From contig JAPJBO010000723.1 of NCBI GenBank assembly GCA_030068145.1, positions 53,130 through 117,129 on the forward strand: a DNA stretch of 64,000 nt, in the 5' to 3' direction. The position numbers and the translations under genes are program-made. The notes beneath the pieces were generated by a model. That model saw only the letters and a program-made list of their open reading frames with translations, was not told where the DNA came from and did not search any database. This DNA comes from Diplonema papillatum. Lineage: Eukaryota > Euglenozoa > Diplonemea > Diplonemida > Diplonemidae. Positions 32,444 through 44,198 of the stretch are shown piece after piece. Every line of letters starts with the position of its first letter. The first letter of the stretch is position 1.

Positions 32444-32566
32444 TCTACAGTATAATGGGCCATTATGCACAACTCGTTTCCCGAATTTTGCACTCGTGCC
32501 CCTTCGGGGCACGAGTGCAAAATTCGGGAAATTCGTTGTGCATAATGTCCCATTATCTACTGTAGA
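32444..32566. mobile_element. MITE-like near-perfect palindrome
   Basis: 123 bp that folds into a ~58-bp stem with a TTCG loop. The outer ends are TCTACAGTA/TACTGTAGA, then ATAATGGG and CATTATGCACAA, and the inner stem is TTTTGCACTCGTGCCCC. No coding capacity. The target duplication is unclear. Confidence 0.75.
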
Positions 32567-32619
32567 CAAATAGCTATTTCGGCCCATTTGGCATGACTAC
32601 CACTTGAAAGGCTGACACA

Positions 32620-33130
32620 GAAATGCGTAGTTTTGTTGAAAATATCATTTTGAGAAATAGCGAACGAACGATGTTAGGCAGCAGGACGGCCCCACAGAAA
32701 ATAAGAGTGCTGAAAAGAAGAAGTTGGTGCCTATCGAATCGAAGACACGACAAGCGATGCAAAGTCGGAAGCAGCGCCAGCGTCGAACCGAAAGCCCGCG
32801 AAAAAATAGCAGCCCGAATGCCAACCCCGAAGAAGGCAGTCGTCAAGGAAGCACGGGCGTTGAGAGAAGTATTCGCAAAGCACTGCTGCACCCGCAAAAG
32901 CTGACCGGGTCGCACACGACGCGTGCACGAAGATACACTGAACATACTCGGAGAGAATAAAAGACGCCGCCGGCTGAAGCCGGAGATCGTCGCAGCGCGC
33001 GCGGCACTGGGTGAACGGCGGCACTCACCTTGTGAAGATCGGCCGGCGTGGCCCAGCAGGAGAGAGTATTTAGTTGTATGGGCTGGCAGTCCGAGAAGGG
33101 TTGCAAAGGGACGGAGTGATACCGAATAAG
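32620..33130 (+). pseudogene. Possible broken Arg/Lys-rich ORF
   Basis: Plus-strand frames 32623-32904 and 32923-33129 are rich in Arg, Lys and Ala. The second contains KRRRRLKPEIVAARAALGER and ends at TAA. They are in different frames and may be parts of one decayed gene. A compact palindrome GGCGATATATCGCC followed by a T run lies just after (about 33148-33174). Confidence 0.22.
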
Positions 33131-33228
33131 TGATGAGCCGGAGCCCGGCGATATATCGCCTCGGCTCCTTTTGATGATGAGTTTGCAAACAGGTGGTTGC
33201 TGACCAGTGGATTATATGGGATTTTTTG

Positions 33229-33507
33229 GGATTATATGGGATTTTTTGGATTTTTTGGGTTTTTTGGATTTTTTGGATTTTTTGGATTTTTTGGATTTTT
33301 TGGATTTTTTGGATTTTTTGGATTTTTTGGATTTTTTGGATTTTTTGGATTTTTTGGATTTTTTGGATTTTTTGGATTTTTTGGATTTTTTGGATTTTTT
33401 GGATTTTTTGGATTTTTTGGATTTTTTGGATTTTTTGGATTTTTTGGATTTTTTGGATTTTTTGGATTTTTTGGATTTTTTGGATTTTTTGGATTTTTTG
33501 GATTTTT
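33229..33507 (+). repeat. (GGATTTTTT)n array, about 29 units
   Basis: Clean 9-bp tandem array giving poly-(Phe-Gly-Phe), (Leu-Asp-Phe) or (Ile-Phe-Trp) frames and Lys/Ser minus frames, all artefactual. Confidence 0.95.
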
Positions 33508-33533
33508 TGCCAGAAAGTTGGGATTTATCCATC

Positions 33534-34334
<801 letters not shown>

Positions 34335-34339
34335 AAGCG

Positions 34340-35330
34340 TTCATTCTCAATCGACAGTATGCGAATCTGGCAGAGAATAGTCAACGAGACCTTTCGAGCT
34401 TGTGCTAACTACGGTTTGGGGGGTCGGCAGAACCGAACACAGCCTAAAGCAGGACCGATCCCCCCCCCGTTCGCGAGAAAAAGCGAAGCAAACATTACGG
34501 CGCCTTCTTTTTTTTCCATCTTGTCTTTGTCAAGAGAGCTGCGACTCAACTATTCTTGTGTAAGCACCCGCTTTGTAGGAAATAGTGGCAGGAGTCGGCC
34601 CGTTGCGAAATCACAAAGTGGAGTACTCATCAGCATGCCGATGGCTCCCCCACTGTCGCCAGCAGGAGGTAAATGTGCGGTTTCCCAACGAAACACAGAA
34701 AGCTTTGGGTTCAGTGCCGGGGAGTGTTAGCGTCCAACCTTTGTAGTTGCGTTGCTTTCTCCCCCTCTAGCCTCCTTTCGAAGCAAGCACAAGGCAGCCC
34801 CTCGAGTATTTCTTGAACAACCGCCTGCTTTTGTGGGAGATACTCGAGAGGGCCGGCAGTCGCAAATTCTCAAGGGGATGTTGAATGTGTGCTGCGGCCG
34901 GCACAGAAGCGCAGGTTACGTGTAAACGTGTTTCATCAGAAAAGGACCCGTTTCGAAGTTGTGTCTGCTGCTCTCCTTTGCCCGAACAGACCGGGTCTTG
35001 ACCGCGCTGCAGTATTGCCGAAATTGGCCATGGTCAGACGTTCCTGTCAAGATACAAGTGTGGCTTCCCATCTAGATTACTGACAAGGAATCGACTCGAG
35101 CAGGCACACTCGATGCGTATGCCTATAAGGCGTTACTCCTGGCGACACCAAAGAAAAGGGGAACGGTCAAGTGCTGTAGCCACGTTGGTTTGTGCGATGC
35201 AACCTACATGCGTTGCACAGTTGTTTTCAGCCGCAACAAATACTGTCTCCAGGGAAGCAGAAATTCGTTGTCGCAAAAAAGGAAACCGAAGTAGAAGCAA
35301 GCTAGCACCAACGGGGAATATCATTTTCTC
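34340..35330. repeat. Family A repeat copy and non-coding flank
   Basis: 34550-34860 carries a rearranged family A copy (CACCCGCTTTGTAGGAAATA, CAGCATGCCGATGGCTC, CCCCTCTAGCCTCC, AAGGCAGCCCCTCGAGTA). The rest holds nothing recognisable. Confidence 0.55.
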
Positions 35331-35339
35331 ACACTAGCG

Positions 35340-35465
35340 TGTTGTACCAAGTGAGAAGAAGACGAAGACTCTTTTGTTGGCACACGCACGAGTGATCATT
35401 TCTCGTCGCTCATCATGCAGCTGGACTTCGTTGCCGAAAAAAGGATGTGTCCAATGTATCGGCTG
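35340..35465 (+). repeat. Dispersed repeat family F, copy 1
   Basis: Shares CTTTTGTTGGCACACGCACG, ATCATGCAGCTGGACTTCGT and a GTATCGGCTGCATC-like end with 48930-49040. Both contain a short frame starting MQLDFVA that soon diverges. Confidence 0.65.
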
Positions 35466-35639
35466 CATCCGTTTCACCCGCTGTTGGGCATTGCAGTTGG
35501 GCAATGGATGCTGGGCATTGCAGCTCTGCGGGTTTCGTACGCAAGCGTGAGAGAAGAAAGAGAAAGGAATGCAGAAATTCGAATACGATATTGTTGGTCC
35601 GCGAAGGGTAGGTACTTTGGACACCCTGCAGGGTCACTC

Positions 35640-38600
35640 CACCCATCCCTCCGAAGAACAGACACCCTCGTCAAGCCTAGCAGAGTCCCCCGAAGAACAG
35701 ACACCCTGGATGTAGGTTCTTCAAGCCTAGCAGAGTCCCCCGAAGAACAGACACCAACAGACATCCTGGATGTAGGTTCTTCAAGCCTAGCAGAGTCCCC
35801 CGAAGAACAGACACCCTGGATGTAGGTTCGTCAAGCCTAGCAGAGTCCCCCGAAGAACAGACACCCTGGATGTAGGTTCGTCAAGCCTAGCAGAGTCCCC
35901 CGAAGAACAGACACCCTGGATGTAGGTTCTTCAAGCCTAGCAGAGTCCCCCGAAGAACAGACACCCTGGATGTAGGTTCGTCAAGCCTAGCAGAGTCCCC
36001 CGAAGAACAGACACCCTGGATGTAGGTTCTTCAAGCCTAGCAGAGTCCCCCGAAGAACAGACACCCTGGATGTAGGTTCTTCAAGCCTAGCAGAGTCCCC
36101 CGAAGAACAGACACCCTGGATGTAGGTTCGTCAAGCCTAGCAGAGTCCCCCGAAGAACAGACACCCTGGATGTAGGTTCTTCAAGCCTAGCAGAGTCCCC
36201 CGAAGAACAGACACCCTGGATGTAGGTTCTTCAAGCCTAGCAGAGTCCCCCGAAGAACAGACACCCTGGATGTAGGTTCTTCAAGCCTAGCAGAGTCCCC
36301 CGAAGAACAGACACCCTGGATGTAGGTTCTTCAAGCCTAGCAGAGTCCCCCGAAGAACAGACACCCTGGATGTAGGTTCGTCAAGCCTAGCAGAGTCCCC
36401 CGAAGAACAGACACCCTGGATGTAGGTTCTTCAAGCCTAGCAGAGTCCCCCGAAGAACAGACACCCTGGATGTAGGTTCTTCAAGCCTAGCAGAGTCCCC
36501 CGAAGAACAGACACCCTGGATGTAGGTTCTTCAAGCCTAGCAGAGTCCCCCGAAGAACAGACACCCTGGATGTAGGTTCTTCAAGCCTAGCAGAGTCCCC
36601 CGAAGAACAGACACCCTGGATGTAGGTTCGTCAAGCCTAGCAGAGTCCCCCGAAGAACAGACACCCTGGATGTAGGTTCTTCAAGCCTAGCAGAGTCCCC
36701 CGAAGAACAGACACCCTGGATGTAGGTTCTTCAAGCCTAGCAGAGTCCCCCGAAGAACAGACACCCTGGATGTAGGTTCTTCAAGCCTAGCAGAGTCCCC
36801 CGAAGAACAGACACCCTGGATGTAGGTTCTTCAAGCCTAGCAGAGTCCCCCGAAGAACAGACACCCTGGATGTAGGTTCTTCAAGCCTAGCAGAGTCCCC
36901 CGAAGAACAGACACCCTGGATGTAGGTTCGTCAAGCCTAGCAGAGTCCCCCGAAGAACAGACACCCTGGATGTAGGTTCTTCAAGCCTAGCAGAGTCCCC
37001 CGAAGAACAGACACCCTGGATGTAGGTTCTTCAAGCCTAGCAGAGTCCCCCGAAGAACAGACACCCTGGATGTAGGTTCTTCAAGCCTAGCAGAGTCCCC
37101 CGAAGAACAGACACCCTGGATGTAGGTTCTTCAAGCCTAGCAGAGTCCCCCGAAGAACAGACACCCTGGATGTAGGTTCGTCAAGCCTAGCAGAGTCCCC
37201 CGAAGAACAGACACCCTGGATGTAGGTTCGTCAAGCCTAGCAGAGTCCCCCGAAGAACAGACACCCTGGATGTAGGTTCGTCAAGCCTAGCAGAGTCCCC
37301 CGAAGAACAGACACCCTGGATGTAGGTTCTTCAAGCCTAGCAGAGTCCCCCGAAGAACAGACACCCTGGATGTAGGTTCTTCAAGCCTAGCAGAGTCCCC
37401 CGAAGAACAGACACCCTGGATGTAGGTTCTTCAAGCCTAGCAGAGTCCCCCGAAGAACAGACATCCTGGATGTAGGTTCTTCAAGCCTAGCAAGAAGAAC
37501 AGACACCCTGGATGTAGGTTCGTCAAGCCTAGCAGAGTCCCCCGAAGAACAGACACCCTGGATGTAGGTTCTTCAAGCCTAGCAGAGTCCCCCGAAGAAC
37601 AGACACCCTGGATGTAGGTTCGTCAAGCCTAGCAGAGTCCCCCGAAGAACAGACACCCTGGATGTAGGTTCTTCAAGCCTAGCAGAGTCCCCCGAAGAAC
37701 AGACACCCTGGATGTAGGTTCTTCAAGCCTAGCAGAGTCCCCCGAAGAACAGACATCCTGGATGTAGGTTCTTCAAGCCTAGCAGAGTCCCCCGAAGAAC
37801 AGACACCCTGGATGTAGGTTCGTCAAGCCTAGCAGAGTCCCCCGAAGAACAGACACCCTGGATGTAGGTTCTTCAAGCCTAGCAGAGTCCCCCGAAGAAC
37901 AGACACCCTGGATGTAGGTTCTTCAAGCCTAGCAGAGTCCCCCGAAGAACAGACATCCTGGATGTAGGTTCTTCAAGCCTAGCAGAGTCCCCCGAAGAAC
38001 AGACACCCTGGATGTAGGTTCGTCAAGCCTAGCAGAGTCCCCCGAAGAACAGACACCCTGGATGTAGGTTCTTCAAGCCTAGCAGAGTCCCCCGAAGAAC
38101 AGACACCCTGGATGTAGGTTCTTCAAGCCTAGCAGAGTCCCCCGAAGAACAGACACCCTGGATGTAGGTTCGTCAAGCCTAGCAGAGTCCCCCGAAGAAC
38201 AGACATCCTGGATGTAGGTTCTTCAAGCCTAGCAGAGTCCCCCGAAGAACAGACACCCTGGATGTAGGTTCGTCAAGCCTAGCAGAGTCCCCCGAAGAAC
38301 AGACACCCTGGATGTAGGTTCTTCAAGCCTAGCAGAGTCCCCCGAAGAACAGACACCCTGGATGTAGGTTCGTCAAGCCTAGCAGAGTCCCCCGAAGAAC
38401 AGACATCCTGGATGTAGGTTCTTCAAGCCTAGCAGAGTCCCCCGAAGAACAGACACCCTGGATGTAGGTTCTTCAAGCCTAGCAGAGTCCCCCGAAGAAC
38501 AGACACCCTGGATGTAGGTTCGTCAAGCCTAGCAGAGTCCCCCGAAGAACAGACACCCTGGATGTAGGTTCTTCAAGCCTAGCAGAGTCCCCCGAAGAAC

Positions 38601-40145
38601 AGACACCCTGGATGTAGGTTCTTCAAGCCTAGCAGAGTCCCCCGAAGAACAGACACCCTGGATGTAGGTTCGTCAAGCCTAGCAGAGTCCCCCGAAGAAC
38701 AGACACCCTGGATGTAGGTTCTTCAAGCCTAGCAGAGTCCCCCGAAGAACAGACACCCTGGATGTAGGTTCGTCAAGCCTAGCAGAGTCCCCCGAAGAAC
38801 AGACACCCTGGATGTAGGTTCTTCAAGCCTAGCAGAGTCCCCCGAAGAACAGACACCCTGGATGTAGGTTCGTCAAGCCTAGCAGAGTCCCCCGAAGAAC
38901 AGACACCCTGGATGTAGGTTCTTCAAGCCTAGCAGAGTCCCCCGAAGAACAGACACCCTGGATGTAGGTTCGTCAAGCCTAGCAGAGTCCCCCGAAGAAC
39001 AGACACCCTGGATGTAGGTTCTTCAAGCCTAGCAGAGTCCCCCGAAGAACAGACACCCTGGATGTAGGTTCTTCAAGCCTAGCAGAGTCCCCCGAAGAAC
39101 AGACACCCTGGATGTAGGTTCGTCAAGCCTAGCAGAGTCCCCCGAAGAACAGACACCCTGGATGTAGGTTCTTCAAGCCTAGCAGAGTCCCCCGAAGAAC
39201 AGACACCCTGGATGTAGGTTCTTCAAGCCTAGCAGAGTCCCCCGAAGAACAGACACCCTGGATGTAGGTTCTTCAAGCCTAGCAGAGTCCCCCGAAGAAC
39301 AGACACCCTGGATGTAGGTTCGTCAAGCCTAGCAGAGTCCCCCGAAGAACAGACATCCTGGATGTAGGTTCTTCAAGCCTAGCAGAGTCCCCCGAAGAAC
39401 AGACACCCTGGATGTAGGTTCGTCAAGCCTAGCAGAGTCCCCCGAAGAACAGACACCCTGGATGTAGGTTCGTCAAGCCTAGCAGAGTCCCCCGAAGAAC
39501 AGACACCCTGGATGTAGGTTCTTCAAGCCTAGCAGAGTCCCCCGAAGAACAGACACCCTGGATGTAGGTTCTTCAAGCCTAGCAGAGTCCCCCGAAGAAC
39601 AGACACCCTGGATGTAGGTTCGTCAAGCCTAGCAGAGTCCCCCGAAGAACAGACACCCTGGATGTAGGTTCTTCAAGCCTAGCAGAGTCCCCCGAAGAAC
39701 AGACACCCTGGATGTAGGTTCTTCAAGCCTAGCAGAGTCCCCCGAAGAACAGACACCCTGGATGTAGGTTCTTCAAGCCTAGCAGAGTCCCCCGAAGAAC
39801 AGACACCCTGGATGTAGGTTCGTCAAGCCTAGCAGAGTCCCCCGAAGAACAGACATCCTGGATGTAGGTTCTTCAAGCCTAGCAGAGTCCCCCGAAGAAC
39901 AGACACCCTGGATGTAGGTTCTTCAAGCCTAGCAGAGTCCCCCGAAGAACAGACACCCTGGATGTAGGTTCGTCAAGCCTAGCAGAGTCCCCCGAAGAAC
40001 AGACACCCTGGATGTAGGTTCTTCAAGCCTAGCAGAGTCCCCCGAAGAACAGACACCCTGGATGTAGGTTCGTCAAGCCTAGCAGAGTCCCCCGAAGAAC
40101 AGACATCCTGGATGTAGGTTCGTCAAGCCTAGCAGAGTCCCCCGG
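35640..40145 (+). repeat. 50-bp satellite array, about 90 copies
   Basis: Unit GTCCCCCGAAGAACAGACAC, CCTGGATGTAGGTTCTTCAA, GCCTAGCAGA. Units are nearly identical. Two positions toggle: GGTTCT/GGTTCG and ACACCC/ACATCC. One unit is truncated near 37492. There are no unique spacers. The array runs to ~250 bp before the start codon of ubiquitin copy 3, and its last unit continues into sequence homologous to that upstream of copy 2. Confidence 0.97.
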
Positions 40146-40854
<709 letters not shown>

Positions 40855-40879
40855 AGGCGCGTTTTTTTTTCTCTTTTCC

Positions 40880-41062
40880 CACCTTGCGCGGTGTCACGGG
40901 ATGTTTGGCAGCCGCTGCTAAACAAAGGCAGTTTCAAGGCAGTGCATGCTAATCCACGTGGTTCATGTACTTAAAAGAACTCAATGCTAAACAAACATAA
41001 CGTGGGCGGCGCCGAAGCTATACCAGCTTGCTGCAAAATATCACGAAAAGCCTCTAGGCAAA
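40880..41062 (+). repeat. Dispersed repeat family B, copy 3
   Basis: Begins CACCTTGCGCGGTGTCACGG, ends past CACGAAAAGCCTCTA; follows ubiquitin copy 3 directly. Confidence 0.7.
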
Positions 41063-41086
41063 AACCCGTTTTCACATTTCTTTCTC

Positions 41087-41293
<207 letters not shown>

Positions 41294-41351
41294 AGAACCT
41301 ATTTTAACGTGGCCCCCCTCTTAGCGAGAGTGCGTCCACGCGCGGTTTCTT

Positions 41352-43088
41352 CTAGGTTACTGCTGATGCTCCCCCGGGCTGCTGATGGGGGCCTGGAGTT
41401 TCATGCGGGCCGGAGTGGTGCTTGAGGCAGCATGGTCTTTCTTCCTCCGTCTCTCTGCACCGCTCTAGTCCATGAGGTCGGCAGTGTTCGGCTTCTGGAC
41501 GTGGGCACTGTCGGCTGCGTCGCGCGCACACAAGTTCCTTGACTTCTCGTCCGCCCGGGCCCTCCTTCTCCTGGGGTCTAACCGGGCTCCGTGGGGCTTC
41601 CCTTCGAGTTCCTTCTATTTGTCGACGTTTTGCGACCTCGCCCGTCTGGCTCCGGGTTGCGACCATCCTTCGGGGTATGTTTCCTCCGGCTGAAAAGTAG
41701 CGGCCCATGCCAGGTGCTGCGGGAACAGCGGTGTCTCCTCTGCAGAAAAGTGATCGCTTTGTACATGCTCCCTGACACCCAGGATAACGTCCTCGGCCGC
41801 TCTCGTGATCTGCGCTCTGCACGATACTCCCCGCACAATGGACCCTCCAAGCGACGTTAGTACTGTCGTCGGCGTGTCGAACCCGAAGTGCCATGGCCGC
41901 TTCGTCACCTTCGTGTATGAGCTTCCCAGCTCAATCAGGCTCAGTGCCTTCCCAAGGAGTGACTTCTGCAACTGTCGCAGCAGCAGCATCTGCTCCTGTC
42001 GGGGTGGCCGGCTCCGCTGCACTACGTCCATCGCCGCGTTGCTGAGCGCGTCCGCATCGCGGTTGCGCTCCCGCCGAACGTGTTCGACTGCCACTTGTAA
42101 CCGCTGCTGGATGGCGCTTATGCGGGTACTTGCGCGGGTGAGCATCGGCCTTAGCTGCTCAGAGCAACTTGTTCGTCGTGTCACTTGGCCCACTGCGAGG
42201 GCGGAGTCGCCGCGGACCACGCAGCGCACTTCCCGCTCGACTCTTACTTGCTGAAGGAGCTCTAAGCTAGCCAGGAGTCCTTCATACTCCGCGACGTTGT
42301 TCGTGCGCACGTTTGGCAGGGGCAGTACAATCTCCGCTTCTTTCTTGCCGTTCCGGTACAATACAGCCCCTGCTCCCGCTACTGCAAAAGCGGTGCCGTT
42401 TCCACGCGCACCTCCGTCGAAGTACACTGCGATTCCGTCTTCGGCTTCTTCGTCCGGCAGCGTGTCCCGTGCTGTTGTCGGCTTGTTCCTGGGGACTTCG
42501 GGTGGCGGGGCGTAGAACCGATTCTTCACCGGGGGCAGCTTGCACCCCGTTTCCAACTCAAAGGCTACCGCTAGCTCCATGTAGCTGATTCCCGTTTCCT
42601 GCCCCGGCGACGCCCACTTGAGCGCTTTCAGCCAGCCCGTGAAAGCTGTCCAGAGGCTCGGGCCATGCTTCCATTTCGAGGCGGTTGCTGTGTGTGGGAT
42701 GTCCGGTACGCTCAAGACCCGGGGGACCGTCGGTACCCATCCTCGCGGATACTCTACCGTCCGGTGGTGTCGCGTGGACCGATCCGCCAAACCATCCGCT
42801 TCCTGTCTGGCCACCAGTACCGCTACGAAGAACCTCTGCAGTCTCACCACTACACGGAGACGCTGGTGCTCGTCGATGGGCAGCGGGTATGCGTTTTGCG
42901 TTTGGGGGCACAGGGGGACTACTCCACAAAGACGCAGACACGGCGGCCAAGTTCTTTGGACGTTCTCGAGGTCAGCGTACTCCGACCTCGTTTGCGCCCA
43001 CGCCGTGCACCTCCAGAAAAGGTGTTCGACTGTTTCTCGTTCCAGCGAGCCGCAATACTTGCACATAGCACACACTCTATTGACTAAG
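41352..43088 (-). CDS. LINE ORF2 C-terminal half: zinc knuckle, RNase H, Cys/His module (frameshifted)
   Basis: Read on the minus strand from the inversion junction. It opens with CKYCGSLERETVEHLFWRC, the C-x2-C...H...C knuckle that follows RT in many LINEs. A type I RNase H domain follows with its acidic residues in YFDGGA, NNVAEYEG, RGDSALA and DADALSN, and a His in EHVRRERN. The frame stops at 41615. The end of the protein, with C-x2-H-x4-C and CCLKHH and the terminal QPGGASAVT shared with 51603-53198, continues in another frame to 41352, so there is at least one frameshift. The stop is followed by a 3' UTR ending CCACGTTAAAATAGG and the CA tract. The open frame running on above 43088 is antisense to ORF1 and is not real. 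Confidence 0.78.
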
Positions 43089-44198
43089 ATGAACGCGGAC
43101 AACCTCCACGCGGTCCCCCTGGGTCCCGGAGCAGCTGGCTGGACGGGGGCACGGGTCAGGATGCGGCGCGGCGCGGCGCTAATCGAAGCCTCGACACCAC
43201 CACCAGCGCAGAGGGTGCGCGTCGGCGACGAAGAAGCCGACATCGTCGACCTCGAGGAGCAGGAGAAGCGGCAACGCGAAGAGCAGAGGCAAGAGAGGGT
43301 GCGCAGCCTCGAGCAGCAGATCGAGCGGCTAACCACGGCACACCCGCCGCAGCGCCTCCCTGACAACAGCGCCCCAAGAGGCCGCACGTACTCAAAGGCG
43401 GAGTTCGTGGCGGAGTTCGGGAAGAAAGAAGCGGAGAGGGAGTGGCGCGCGGCTCTGAAGGCGCACACAGAGGGCCGGAAGAAGCAGACCGCACGCCTAC
43501 GGGCTCTGCTGAGCGAGTTGCAGCCGAAGGCCGAAGGGGCTGGCGACGCGACCATGCAGGACGACGAGGGTGCGGCCCGCCCTGGTGACGAGACTGCCCA
43601 GGCGTGGCAGGCATGGGCGCACCAGCAGCAGCGACATCGGGAGGTGTGGGAGAGAGCGCAAGCCGAAGCCCGAGCCGCCTGGGAGGCCAAGTACGAGAAG
43701 CGGCTGCAGAACTGGGCGGATGCCCAGGTCTGCATAGCAGCGCAGAGAGAAGAGGCGGCGATGGTGCGCCAGATGCAATGGATGGCTGAGGTCGAGAGGA
43801 AGCTCGATGCCTTCGAAGCAGAGACGTGTGCCCGGATCCAGTCACTGGCCCCAAGAGCGGCGCCTGCCGCCGCACAAGCAACGGCCTCACCAGCAGCAGC
43901 AGCGCAGGTCCAGCCAGCGCAGCCAAGCCCGAGCAAGAAGGAACTGAAGAAGGCGGAGGCGAAGGCTAAGAAGGAAGCCGCCGATAAGGAGTTCGGAGAG
44001 CAGCTAAAGCGGCTAAATGAGGCCACGAACAGGGCAGCTGAGGCCGGGCCAAAGGCGGGCGAGGCCGAGCCGAAGGTGGTAAGGGCCGAGCCGAAGGCGA
44101 GTGAGGCCGAGCCGAAGGCGAAAACAGTCAAGGGCGGAAAGCAGCAGACCATCAAAGGGATGCTGAAAGGGAATAGGTACAATCCGCTTGAGAGCTAG
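43089..44198 (+). CDS. LINE ORF1 protein (Gag-like), coiled coil
   Basis: 369 residues from ATG 43089, which lies right at the inversion junction, so the natural N-terminus may be longer. No RRM or CCHC knuckle is visible. Residues about 60-85 (EEQEKRQREEQRQER) and 170-265 are heptad-like and Glu/Arg/Ala/Gln-rich with several Trp, suggesting a trimer- or dimer-forming coiled coil. The last third is Lys/Ala/Glu-rich, with degenerate AEPKASE repeats. The last lines read KQQTIKGMLKGNRYNPLES then TAG. The role as an RNA-binding ORF1 protein is inferred from position. The TAG is the only stop between this frame and ORF2, which continues in the same frame. Confidence 0.7.
   Translation: MNADNLHAVPLGPGAAGWTGARVRMRRGAALIEASTPPPAQRVRVGDEEADIVDLEEQEKRQREEQRQERVRSLEQQIERLTTAHPPQRLPDNSAPRGRTYSKAEFVAEFGKKEAEREWRAALKAHTEGRKKQTARLRALLSELQPKAEGAGDATMQDDEGAARPGDETAQAWQAWAHQQQRHREVWERAQAEARAAWEAKYEKRLQNWADAQVCIAAQREEAAMVRQMQWMAEVERKLDAFEAETCARIQSLAPRAAPAAAQATASPAAAAQVQPAQPSPSKKELKKAEAKAKKEAADKEFGEQLKRLNEATNRAAEAGPKAGEAEPKVVRAEPKASEAEPKAKTVKGGKQQTIKGMLKGNRYNPLES

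Noticed and set aside
35640..40145. CRISPR-like array
   Set aside because: The 50-bp units are contiguous with no variable spacers, and the context is eukaryotic.
42618..43088. Upstream extension of LINE ORF1
   Set aside because: These codons are antisense to the RNase H half across the inversion junction.
43089..44182. N-terminal part of the 855-codon minus-strand ORF
   Set aside because: It is antisense to LINE ORF1. Only the portion below 43088 has zinc-knuckle and RNase H motifs.
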